A stretch of DNA of 64,000 nucleotides from Anaerostipes hadrus ATCC 29173 = JCM 17467. Its GTDB lineage: Bacteria; Bacillota; Clostridia; Lachnospirales; Lachnospiraceae. Location of the stretch: contig NZ_AP028031.1 of the NCBI RefSeq assembly GCF_030296915.1, positions 1,855,501-1,919,500 on the forward strand. Reading direction: 5' to 3'. A program made the position numbers and the translations under genes. Shown here piece by piece: positions 45,724 through 53,598 of the stretch; the stretch's first letter is position 1; each line of letters opens with the position of its first letter. The notes beneath the pieces are model-generated. The model worked only from the letters and a program-made list of their open reading frames with translations, was not told the DNA's origin and did no database searches.

Positions 45724-46263
45724 TTAATACGTAATCCTAAAATAATCCAAATATGCTTTATATTTATCTTGTGCTGTCAGACAGGTATCTGTCAGATATC
45801 CTTTTTCGTTGTCCCATTCCTTCAATCCACGATAATAGAACATCTTCAAATTGTCCTCAATGATGAACGGAACAATATTGTATTTCAGGCACTCCTTAAA
45901 CATGATCAATCTGCCCACACGACCGTTTCCATCTTGGAATGGGTGAATCCGCTCAAACTTCACATGGAAGTCCAGAATATCCTCAAAGGTCTTTTCTTCT
46001 TTGGTGCTGTATTCCGTCAGCAAGGCTTTCATTTTATCGGCAACTTTTTCCGGAAGGGCTGTATCCCTGCCGCCAACTTCATTCGGAAGTTTCTTATAAT
46101 CACCAACAGCAAACCAATCTTTTCTGGAATCGCTGGTGCCATTCTTCAAAACCAAGTGAAGTTCTTTGATGAACTTCTCCGTCAAAGCTGCTTTTGCATC
46201 ATCAATAATCATGTCAATGCAACGGAAGTGATTTGCTGTTTCAGCAACTAAAAGGTATTTCAT
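45724..46263 (-). CDS. Fic domain protein, apparently lacking the N-terminal inhibitory helix
   Basis: This 179-residue protein carries the Fic catalytic loop HPFQDGNGRVGR (from about residue 106), with His, Asp, Asn and Arg in place. Fic enzymes transfer AMP or other nucleotides to target proteins. The preceding HVKFERI and following FKECLKYNIVPFII segments are standard. Related full-length proteins usually carry an N-terminal (S/T)xxxE(G/N) inhibitory helix; here the product begins at MKYLLVAETANHF, after where that helix would lie. The ATG has GGAGGATTGTAG upstream and a stop codon immediately before, so the short form is probably what is made. No antitoxin gene is adjacent. Confidence 0.8.
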   Translation of the reverse strand: MKYLLVAETANHFRCIDMIIDDAKAALTEKFIKELHLVLKNGTSDSRKDWFAVGDYKKLPNEVGGRDTALPEKVADKMKALLTEYSTKEEKTFEDILDFHVKFERIHPFQDGNGRVGRLIMFKECLKYNIVPFIIEDNLKMFYYRGLKEWDNEKGYLTDTCLTAQDKYKAYLDYFRITY

Positions 46264-46318
46264 CTACAATCCTCCATCACAAACCATAACCCAAATTCAA
46301 AACATACTAATCTACTAA

Positions 46319-46555
46319 CTAATATATCACATTATCGGCAAAAACATCATCAGTTTTACCCATAGTACCATTTTTTAGCCGATATAACGACTGTTTCCTT
46401 ATTACTTCTGATAATATCGACAACAGTTTATCAACCTGGATTGGCTTTGCTATATGTCCATTCATTCCGGCTGCAATAGCATCTCTCTTATCTTCTTCAA
46501 ATGCATTTGCTGTCATTGCAATAATCGGTATACTCGCTTTATCCTTATCTGACAA
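46319..46555 (-). pseudogene. Receiver-domain fragment of a hybrid histidine kinase
   Basis: The frame encodes KASIPIIAMTANAFEEDKRD followed by AIAAGMNGHIAKPIQVDKLL, the second half of a response receiver domain. The phosphoacceptor Asp and everything before it are missing, and no ATG is present (the first possible codon is TTG). The sequence directly abuts the TetR gene stop, so it looks like the end of a hybrid kinase cut off by rearrangement. It resembles the receiver of the intact kinase at 53599-56754. Confidence 0.8.
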
Positions 46556-46577
46556 TCTTGTCTTATTGCTTTATCCT

Positions 46578-47192
46578 TCAACTTATCTGCATTTCCTGTA
46601 AGAAATGATCCATATGCTCTTCCAGTAGTTTTATCACATGGCTCTTGTCTTCTGCTCCATCATATATGCTGTAAAGCAAAAAAATAGGTCCATAAAAATC
46701 AAGTGCTGTCTGTCTGGCTTTTCCTGCGTCGCCTAGCATTCCTGAAAACAAAGCTTCCATATATGTTAATGGTCCGCTTGCAAGATAATTCTGATATAGC
46801 TGTGCCATCTGTGGTTCCCTGTACTGTTCCAATGTCAACATCTTACGAAAACAGCTTGAAAACTCTTCCTCTGTCCAATGAAGAAACTGCACCTTTGTGA
46901 ACTGCTTGATCTTATCAAATGCCATTTCTTTATACTCGGCTGTAACCTTTTCCAGATCACCCTCCGGCATTTCATACTGCTTTGCTCTCTCAATATCCAA
47001 TTCCTTCATTTTTTCAATAATACTGTCTAATATCTCCTGCTTGCTTTTATAATGCTTATACAATGCAGCCTTGGTCACTCCAAGTTTTGAAGCAATATCA
47101 TTCATGGATGTTCCCATATATCCACTCTGTGCAAATAACTTCAGGGCTTCTTCCAATATTTTTTCCTTTGTGTTCTTTTCTTTACTTTCCAT
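46578..47192 (-). CDS. TetR family regulator of the adjacent ABC-2 exporter
   Basis: This 204-residue protein has an N-terminal TetR DNA-binding domain (ILEEALKLFAQSGYMGTSMNDIASKLGVTKAALYKHYKSK in outline, residues 12-52). A ligand-binding C-terminal domain (residues 75-200) is rich in Leu, Tyr and Glu. It follows the ABC permease on the same strand by 57 bp. GTTACC half-sites like those of the palindrome at the ABC promoter occur before its own start, so it probably represses both. A related but broken TetR lies at 49453-50046. Confidence 0.92.
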   Translation of the reverse strand: MESKEKNTKEKILEEALKLFAQSGYMGTSMNDIASKLGVTKAALYKHYKSKQEILDSIIEKMKELDIERAKQYEMPEGDLEKVTAEYKEMAFDKIKQFTKVQFLHWTEEEFSSCFRKMLTLEQYREPQMAQLYQNYLASGPLTYMEALFSGMLGDAGKARQTALDFYGPIFLLYSIYDGAEDKSHVIKLLEEHMDHFLQEMQIS

Positions 47193-47222
47193 ATATATCT
47201 CCTAATTTAAATCCGTTATCAA

Positions 47223-47254
47223 GTTACCTTTTGGTTACTTTAATTATAGTTACC
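47223..47254. promoter_or_regulatory. Second operator-like site, before the TetR gene
   Basis: GTTACCTTTTGGTTACT (47223-47239) and AGTTACC (47248-47254) resemble the arms of the palindrome at the ABC promoter. An ATTATA (TATAAT on the minus strand) lies between them. Probable autoregulatory TetR site. Confidence 0.6.
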
Positions 47255-48140
47255 TGTCCGATGACACTGTAACAATATAATAAATAATTCCAAATACAGC
47301 TATACTTCCCAGCATAATACCAATCATCTGATTTACACTTACCACATTTCCATGAAATACCGGATTGCAATCAAGAGTTCTTTTTATTACATCAACCATT
47401 TCACCAGAATAATGTTTTCTCTCCATCTCCCTGAATACTCCGTGAAGCATATGATTCTTAATCAATGAAGTGGCATATGTACTCGGAAGATAAGACAGTG
47501 CCTTCTGAAGACCTGAACCAAAATTTGAAATCGGCATATAAGCACCACATATAAAACCATATCCTGCGCTGACAATTGTACCTACAGCTGAAAGCTGTCC
47601 CTGTGTTGTTAATGGAAAGCTAACGATACTTGAAAGCGTACTTCCAAACAGAACGAGCAATATCATATCAAATAGACCCCATAATACATCTGCTGCATTC
47701 ATATACCATCCCATTTTAAGTAAATATCCCAGGCATAATACAAACGCAAGTCCATTGACCATCAAAGAATTAGCAACTGTTGACAGAAAATATCCCAAAT
47801 AAATTTTTCCACTGCTGATAGGTGAAACATCAAAGTCCTTCCTTGTTCCATTTGCCTTGTCCTGCACCATAGTCAGATTCACACAAAATGTTACAGTAAT
47901 ACAACTTACTGCCATAAGTGATGCTGTCAGCTGTGCTGCTACTGTTCCATTAATGAGCTTATCCGAAATTGTGATCACATCCGGAATCGCTGCTGTAAAA
48001 GAATCTCTGAAAACCTTTGCAAGAAACGTAGCATACAGAACAATCAGAATGACGGGTGTGATCATTGATGTAAACAACATCCCTTTATCTTTAAAAAACA
48101 GTTTCCTATTCCTGTTCATTAACGCCAATACTGTTCTCAT
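47250..48140 (-). CDS. ABC-2 type transporter permease
   Basis: This 296-residue membrane protein has about six hydrophobic segments with a large external loop, the ABC-2 permease layout. The first helix MFTSMITPVILIVLYATFL and the family segment near GYGFICGAYMPISNFGSGLQ are typical. It overlaps the upstream ATPase gene by one base and would form an exporter with it, probably for drugs, lipids or a peptide. Substrate is not visible. Confidence 0.88.
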   Translation of the reverse strand: MRTVLALMNRNRKLFFKDKGMLFTSMITPVILIVLYATFLAKVFRDSFTAAIPDVITISDKLINGTVAAQLTASLMAVSCITVTFCVNLTMVQDKANGTRKDFDVSPISSGKIYLGYFLSTVANSLMVNGLAFVLCLGYLLKMGWYMNAADVLWGLFDMILLVLFGSTLSSIVSFPLTTQGQLSAVGTIVSAGYGFICGAYMPISNFGSGLQKALSYLPSTYATSLIKNHMLHGVFREMERKHYSGEMVDVIKRTLDCNPVFHGNVVSVNQMIGIMLGSIAVFGIIYYIVTVSSDR

Positions 48141-49051
48141 TAATGCTCACCTCCAAGCTTCTTCCCTGTGACTGCAAGAAATACATCATCCATACCGCCT
48201 TTTACTACTTCATAATCCATGAATAGGTCCTGATGCTCTACAATAAGCTTCGTAGCTTCCTTCGTATTTCTTACTTTTATCTGATATCCGTCACGTATTT
48301 TTTTATATTCTCTGTTCAATGACTTTATTTCATCTTCGGAAACACCATAAACAGACACTATATCCTGTACATAATCATTCTTAAGTTCAAACGGTGTACC
48401 TTCTGCTGCAACACTTCCTTTGTCAAGAATTACAACATAACCAGCATTGGCAGCCTCTTCCATATAATGTGTAGTCAAAAATACTGTCATATTTTCTGTT
48501 TTCTGAAGCTTCTCGATAACATTCCAGATTAACTGTCTTGTCTGTGGATCAAGCCCTGTGGTAGGCTCGTCAAGAATCAAAATTTCCGGTCTGTGCAATA
48601 ATGCACGGGCAATATCAATTCTTCTTCTCTGACCTCCCGACAGCTTACCTACAGGTCTGTTTAAAAACTCGTCAAAATCCAGAATCTCGACCAGCTCCTG
48701 TAATCTCTTATCAAAGGCATTTCCTGTAATTCCGTACAAAGCAGCTCTGCTCATTAGGTTCTCTTTCACCGTAAGTGGTTTATCAAGTACGCTATCCTGA
48801 AATACAACACCAAGCATCCTTTTTGTCTGTGCGCCGGCTTTGTCAGTTTCTATTCCGTTTACCTGAACCGTTCCACTGTCTTTTTTCAGCAGTCCACAAA
48901 GAATAGAAATGGTTGTACTTTTCCCTGCACCGTTTACTCCAAGAAAAGCAAACAATTCTCCTTTTTTCACACGAAAGCTCAAATCATTTACCGCTTTTAC
49001 ATCGCCAAAGCTTTTATTCAGATGGCTGATTTTAATTATATCTGATTCCAT
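48140..49051 (-). CDS. ABC transporter ATP-binding protein (ABC-2 exporter)
   Basis: The 303-residue product begins MESDIIKISHLNKSFGDVKA and carries Walker A GVNGAGKSTT near residue 38, signature LSGGQRRRIDIARALLH and Walker B LILDEPTTGLD. A C-terminal extension of about 80 residues follows, as in DrrA/YhaQ-type proteins. The start at 49051 follows AAGGAGAATAT. It is the first gene of a two-gene exporter operon, expressed from a near-perfect promoter embedded in a TetR-type palindrome. Confidence 0.93.
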   Translation of the reverse strand: MESDIIKISHLNKSFGDVKAVNDLSFRVKKGELFAFLGVNGAGKSTTISILCGLLKKDSGTVQVNGIETDKAGAQTKRMLGVVFQDSVLDKPLTVKENLMSRAALYGITGNAFDKRLQELVEILDFDEFLNRPVGKLSGGQRRRIDIARALLHRPEILILDEPTTGLDPQTRQLIWNVIEKLQKTENMTVFLTTHYMEEAANAGYVVILDKGSVAAEGTPFELKNDYVQDIVSVYGVSEDEIKSLNREYKKIRDGYQIKVRNTKEATKLIVEHQDLFMDYEVVKGGMDDVFLAVTGKKLGGEH

Positions 49052-49139
49052 ATATTCTCCTTTTGTTTTCATTTTTCTTTAAATGCCACAGTATATATTA
49101 GATTTACCTTTACTATTCTTACCTTCATTTTCTTCATAG

Positions 49140-49188
49140 GTTACCGTTTGGTTACTTATATTATAGTAACCAAACGGTAACTTGTCAA
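49140..49188 (-). promoter_or_regulatory. Consensus promoter inside a 17+17 bp TetR operator palindrome
   Basis: GTTACCGTTTGGTTACT (49140-49156) and its exact complement (49165-49181) flank an 8-bp centre. On the minus strand TTGACA (49183-49188) and TATAAT (49160-49165) are 17 bp apart. One arm fills the spacer and the other lies downstream of the -10, as for a strongly repressible promoter. Confidence 0.88.
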
Positions 49189-49195
49189 TCTTTTA

Positions 49196-49357
49196 TTACT
49201 TATAACAAATGAACATGACGAAAAAACAGCCAAATCTCCCAATCTGCTCAAGGCATCCTGGACGATACACATCCCAAAAACTTTCTCTTACCAGATTTTC
49301 TACTTTTTGTTGTTCTTCCTTTTTCTCTAAACGAATCTCAATATTACTTTTTTCCAT
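49196..49357 (-). pseudogene. GNAT acetyltransferase N-terminal stub
   Basis: The 53-codon frame starts MEKSNIEIRLEKKEEQQ and continues VENLVRESFWDVYRPGC, the start of a GNAT-family N-acetyltransferase. It then changes to GRFGCFFVMFICYK and stops, without the acetyl-CoA-binding core. An AAAGGACAT site precedes it. It probably is the remnant left when the flanking ABC operon was joined here. Confidence 0.65.
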
Positions 49358-49452
49358 TTCTTTTATGTCCTTTCTTAAAAATAAAAACCGATAATCCTAA
49401 TTTTTCAGTATCAGAATTAACGGCTCTGCGTCTTAAGCGTCTGGCTCTTATA

Positions 49453-50046
49453 TTACTGTTTCATTTCTTCTACTATTTTATCTAGCATCTGTTCAAACTG
49501 ACATTTTGCTTTCGCCTTATCTGCTGCACCATCATACAAGCTATAATAAAAAAACATATTTGCATAAAACTTAACTGCATTCTCCTCTGGATCTTTTATT
49601 TTCATATTTTTGAAGAGATCCTTCACGTATCCTGCCGGTCCAGATACCAGATATTGCTGATATAAATTCTGCATCTCTTCACTACGAAACTGCTCTATTG
49701 TCAGCATCTTCCGAAACGATGATGCAAAATCATCCTCTGTCCAATATTCAAACATAGACTTGCTGTATTCCACAAAATCATCCAATGATACTGTCTCATA
49801 CTTTTCAGGCGTTTTCTCTTTATCCTCTTATGGCATATCATATTCTGTTGCCTGTTCGCCATCCTGTTGCTCCATACGCTGCACAATACAGTCAAAAATA
49901 TCTCTTTTACTTTTGTAGTGACGGTACAATGCCCCTTTTGTCATATCAAGTTCTCCTGCTATCTGGCTAACAGAGACAGCCTCGTAGCCATCTCTGGCGA
50001 ACAGATGCAGTGCCACAATTAATATTTCTTCTTTCCTATTACCCAT
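49453..50046 (-). pseudogene. TetR family regulator broken by a nonsense codon
   Basis: A full-length TetR protein of about 197 codons is readable in a single frame except for one TAA at 49828-49830 (codon 73). Before it lies the DNA-binding domain (MTKGALYRHYKSKRDIFDC) ending YDMP; after it the frame continues EDKEKTPEKYE into the C-terminal domain. The TAA could derive from GAA by one change. It is collinear with the intact TetR at 46578-47192. The start at 50046 is chosen for spacing from GGAGG. The two halves might be translated separately, but a functional repressor is doubtful. Confidence 0.88.
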
Positions 50047-50064
50047 GCACATTTCCTCCAAAAT

Positions 50065-50117
50065 AAATAAACGACCGTTTACATCTTAATAACAGTAAAC
50101 GATCGTTTATTTGTCAA
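50065..50117 (-). promoter_or_regulatory. Promoter and operators of the broken TetR gene
   Basis: AAATAAACGACCGTTTAC (50065-50082) and its complement with one mismatch (50095-50112) form an inverted pair, each itself palindromic (TAAACGATCGTTTA). On the minus strand TTGACA (50112-50117) and TGTTAT (50089-50094) are 17 bp apart, with one arm filling the spacer. The layout copies that of the ABC promoter. Confidence 0.75.
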
Positions 50118-50137
50118 TACTTTTCTTTTTGTTTATA

Positions 50138-50264
50138 TTATCTCTTTTTATAAATCAGAAGTTCTGGATTTTCACCATCTTTTTCATATGTACATATGAT
50201 GATAAAATCCATATCTGCCAGAATACCAAAACACCGGTCTCCTCCGTCATCTTTATCATATCGA
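50138..50264 (-). other. Unassigned coding-like fragment
   Basis: One frame reads DKDDGGDRCFGILADMDFII and on to ELLIYKKR and a stop without a usable start. It follows the nucleotidase gene in another frame. It resembles a protein C-terminus but I do not recognise it. Confidence 0.25.
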
Positions 50265-50888
50265 TAAATCTGCCGTCTGAAAAGCAACCTGCTGTTGCCA
50301 TAATCTATCTATTTCCTTCCAATCCAGGCATCTCACAAAGCTTTCATCTGGAAATTCCACCTGCTTGTTCCACGGACGATCATATACAGCTACTTTACAA
50401 TCTTTAAAATGCTGCACATGCTCAAACGCAGCTGGTGAATCTTCGATTGCAAAATCAAAATGCATGCAATAAAGTTCTTCTAATGTCAGATTATAGGTAT
50501 GATCCTGTTTGAACATTTCTCGTCCATATTTATCAACAAAATAAATAGGAAGCCTATTTAAGTGATGTTCATCCAACCATCTTCTAGATGGTTCATAAGA
50601 ATCAAATGGTCTGCCTGTGACAACAAAAACCTCATGTCCTTCATCAACCCACTTGTTGATCACTTCTGAAGCTCCCGGTGTTTCTTCATAATCTAGTAAA
50701 TTTTCTGGAATATGCCCTGCCTTCATCAATTCATCATACTGTTCTCCACTTAGATCAAATGATTTCTGAAGATTAAAGAACTGTACTTCCCTATATGGCA
50801 CATCAATATTAAATAATTCTTTTGCAATTTTGGTAAAATACTTCGCTGTTTCACAGATAACGTCATCAAAGTCTATATATATTTTCAT
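50256..50888 (-). CDS. 5'-nucleotidase, NT5C-type HAD phosphatase
   Basis: The 210-residue product is a HAD-superfamily phosphatase of the 5'(3')-deoxyribonucleotidase (NT5C) type. Motif I is IDFDDVICETAKYF at the N-terminus with the nucleophile and acid Asp, motif II is in VFVVTGRPFDSYEP near residue 90, and the acidic motif III is FAIEDSPAAF near residue 150. The nucleotide specificity cannot be told. It stands alone between decayed sequence and the MATE pump, with no clear operon partner. Confidence 0.82.
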   Translation of the reverse strand: MKIYIDFDDVICETAKYFTKIAKELFNIDVPYREVQFFNLQKSFDLSGEQYDELMKAGHIPENLLDYEETPGASEVINKWVDEGHEVFVVTGRPFDSYEPSRRWLDEHHLNRLPIYFVDKYGREMFKQDHTYNLTLEELYCMHFDFAIEDSPAAFEHVQHFKDCKVAVYDRPWNKQVEFPDESFVRCLDWKEIDRLWQQQVAFQTADLSI

Positions 50889-50968
50889 CGCTACATCCTT
50901 TCCAGTCTACATATATATTTTAGACATCCCTTAAACATGATCAAACTATATTATCGGCAATAATTCTA

Positions 50969-52339
50969 TTATTCCTTATTGAGTTTCGTCATTTTTGCCG
51001 TACCTTTGTCTCTCGTGATCCAGCAAAATGTACATACAAAGATAATTCCTTTTACAATTGATGTCACAGAAAATGCCCACCATATACCTTCCAGTCCAAG
51101 CAATGCTCCACCCAAAATGATCGCAAGCGGAATTCTTGCACTGGTAAATAAAATGCTGATCACACTGCATAAATGTGTTTTTCCTAATCCTGATAATGCC
51201 CCTACTGTCATCAGTTCTACAGCCATAAACGCTTCACTCACCCCAATGATCGTCAAATATCCGATCGCGATCATAATTGCCTTTGGTTCATGGAAGAAAA
51301 TCTCTGCGATTGCCTTTGGTTGAAAAACAAACATGATCGTAATAAAGATTCCCCATATTCCAACGCTGCACAAAGAGGCTTTGTATCCTTTTCTGACACG
51401 ATCCATCTTTCCTGCTCCATAATTTTGCCCGATAAATGCATTTAGAGCTGTCCCAAATCCATCGGCTGTATTCCATGAAACAGATTCAATCTGCCCTCCG
51501 ACTCTCTGGACTGCAACTGCTTCTGCTCCAAACCCTGAAACCATACGAGTTAATACCATGGAAATTCCACAGTAAACCATTCCCTGAATCGCTGTCGGAA
51601 TACCAATCTTGCAGATTCCACTTAGATATTTAAATGGAATTTTTGTAAATAACTTGATTCCTTTTAATACATTTTGTTTTTTCTGTCGGATAATTCCAAG
51701 GATCAAAATAGTCATAACAATTGCCTGTGCACTTACTGTTGCAATCGCAGCTCCATTTACCCCAAACTTGTTTACTGGTCCAAGCCCCAGGATCAGTAAT
51801 GGATCCAAGATCATATTCGTTACAAGTCCTATAAAATTGGCTATAAATGGCGTCTTTGAATCTCCTTGTGCTGTATAGATTCCAGTTAAAGTGAGTGTCA
51901 AAAATGAAAACACGATCAATCCACAGGCTATTTTTGTGTAAGATAATGCTGCCTGCAATGCCTCTGGATCTTGTAGCTGAAAGAATCCTACCAGCGGATG
52001 CAAAAACAGTAACATCACTGCTGCAAATAAAAGTCCCATAAGCGTTGCCAGCTGAACTGCTGTCTGTGCATACTTATGGGCTTCTTCTTTGTCTCCTCGT
52101 CCAATGCATTGTGCTACCTGTACCTGTCCTCCCATTCTCGACATCGAAGCTAATCCTTGTGAAAACCACGTAAACATGCCTCCGACACCAACTCCGGCAA
52201 CTGCTTTTGATCCAAGAAGTCCAATCCATGCCATGTCTGTAATGTTGTATAATGTTCCTAAAAATGACGATGCCATGATCGGCACCGCAAGTTTCGTTAG
52301 TGTTTTTAAAATTGGTCCTTTTGTTAAATTTCCTTCCAA
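50969..52339 (-). CDS. MATE family efflux transporter (TTG start)
   Basis: This 456-residue multidrug and toxin extrusion protein has twelve hydrophobic segments in two homologous halves. Typical segments are ASSFLGTLYNITDMAWIGLLG near residue 22 and FGTALNAFIGQNYGAGKMDRV near residue 270. Such pumps exchange sodium or protons for cationic drugs. The start is TTG at 52339: it follows GGAGAGAAAAGTAA, a stop lies just upstream in frame, and the next Met is only at residue 22. A GNAT stub precedes it by 21 bp. Confidence 0.92.
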   Translation of the reverse strand: MEGNLTKGPILKTLTKLAVPIMASSFLGTLYNITDMAWIGLLGSKAVAGVGVGGMFTWFSQGLASMSRMGGQVQVAQCIGRGDKEEAHKYAQTAVQLATLMGLLFAAVMLLFLHPLVGFFQLQDPEALQAALSYTKIACGLIVFSFLTLTLTGIYTAQGDSKTPFIANFIGLVTNMILDPLLILGLGPVNKFGVNGAAIATVSAQAIVMTILILGIIRQKKQNVLKGIKLFTKIPFKYLSGICKIGIPTAIQGMVYCGISMVLTRMVSGFGAEAVAVQRVGGQIESVSWNTADGFGTALNAFIGQNYGAGKMDRVRKGYKASLCSVGIWGIFITIMFVFQPKAIAEIFFHEPKAIMIAIGYLTIIGVSEAFMAVELMTVGALSGLGKTHLCSVISILFTSARIPLAIILGGALLGLEGIWWAFSVTSIVKGIIFVCTFCWITRDKGTAKMTKLNKE

Positions 52340-52360
52340 TTACTTTTCTCTCCTGTGAAT

Positions 52361-52522
52361 TTATTTTTGCGACCATATCATTACATATTCTTTTACTAAT
52401 TGAAAATTGTTTTTCCAATACTTGGCAGGAATAAAATCATGTGCTTTTAAATTTGTATCTAACCATATATCTGCAACTCTATTTATATCTGTTTTCTGTA
52501 ATTTCCTGATCATAAACCACAT
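52361..52522 (-). pseudogene. GNAT acetyltransferase N-terminal stub (second)
   Basis: A 53-codon frame, MWFMIRKLQKTDINRVADIW then LDTNLKAHDFIP, matches the first part of a GNAT acetyltransferase, then stops at YVMIWSQK. A good GGAGGATTCGT site precedes it. The acetyl-CoA-binding domain is missing, so it is probably a remnant, upstream of the MATE gene. Confidence 0.65.
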
Positions 52523-52550
52523 ACGAATCCTCCTGGCCAAAAATAAATTT

Positions 52551-53504
52551 TTAAATATCCAGATCTTCTAACACTTCTTTCAAGGCTTCTGCTGATTTCT
52601 TCAATGCTTCCTGTTCTTTTTCATTCAGCTTAATCGCCAGTTGTTTCTCAATACCATTTTTTCCTACGATCGCTGGCATACTTAATGTAACACCTTCAAT
52701 TCCATAGGTATCATGTTGGATAGAAGATACTGGTAATACAGATTTTTCATCTCGGATGATTGCTTCGCAGATTCTTCTGACAGCCATTGCAACTCCATAA
52801 TATGTTGCTTTTTTCTTTTCAATGATCTTATATGCACTGTTTTTGACTCCCTGTGCAATCTCCTCCATATGCTCGTCGTGTTCTGTGTAACCTCTCATCT
52901 CGCAAAATTCTGAAATTGGTACGCCTGATACATTGGCACTTGACCATGCTACGATTTCAGAATCTCCATGTTCCCCGATGATCCATGCATGAACAGATCT
53001 TGCATCTACCTGTAAATGTTCTCCAAGAAGATATTTTAATCTGGCAGAATCTAGGGTTGTACCAGAACCAAAGACTCTGTTTTCAGGAAATCCTGATAGT
53101 TTTACTGCAACTTGTGTCAAAATATCTACTGGATTGGCTACAATCAAAAGAATCCCTTCACATTTTCTCTGTGCGATCTCTGGAATGATCGATTGAAAGA
53201 TTGCTACATTTTTCTTGACAAGATCAAGTCTTGTCTCTCCTGGTTTCTGTCCTGCACCCGCTGTCACAACAATGATCGCTGCATCCACGATATCATCATA
53301 ATCGCCTGCTGTGATCTTCATTGGTCTGGCAAATGGGAGTCCATGGGCAATATCTAATGCCTCTCCTTCTGCACGATTCTTATCAGCATCGATCAACATC
53401 ATTTCAGTAAATAATCCACTTTCCATTAATGCAAATGCAGAAGATGAACCTACAAATCCTGTTCCGATCACTGCTACTTTTCTGCTGTTTATTCCTTTAC
53501 TCAT
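52551..53504 (-). CDS. ldh: L-lactate dehydrogenase
   Basis: This NAD-dependent enzyme reduces pyruvate to L-lactate. The Rossmann motif is VAVIGTGFVGSSSAFALM near residue 10, the substrate-binding Arg lies in QKPGETRLDLVKKNV near residue 93, and the catalytic His is in WIIGEHGDSEIVAWS near residue 178. The start is at 53504, not upstream, because AAAGGAGACCCAATA precedes that ATG; this gives 317 residues, the usual size. It is monocistronic. Confidence 0.95.
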   Translation of the reverse strand: MSKGINSRKVAVIGTGFVGSSSAFALMESGLFTEMMLIDADKNRAEGEALDIAHGLPFARPMKITAGDYDDIVDAAIIVVTAGAGQKPGETRLDLVKKNVAIFQSIIPEIAQRKCEGILLIVANPVDILTQVAVKLSGFPENRVFGSGTTLDSARLKYLLGEHLQVDARSVHAWIIGEHGDSEIVAWSSANVSGVPISEFCEMRGYTEHDEHMEEIAQGVKNSAYKIIEKKKATYYGVAMAVRRICEAIIRDEKSVLPVSSIQHDTYGIEGVTLSMPAIVGKNGIEKQLAIKLNEKEQEALKKSAEALKEVLEDLDI

Positions 53505-53598
53505 TATTGGGTCTCCTTTTACATTTTTTAGAATGACAATATTATCACCCAATTCCATTATATCAATTCATGCAAAAAGATTTTTACTATATTGTTTA

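Noticed and set aside
45475..46251. 258-codon plus-strand frame
   Set aside because: Antisense to the Fic gene, with no domain and low-complexity composition; the Fic motif proves the opposite strand is coding.
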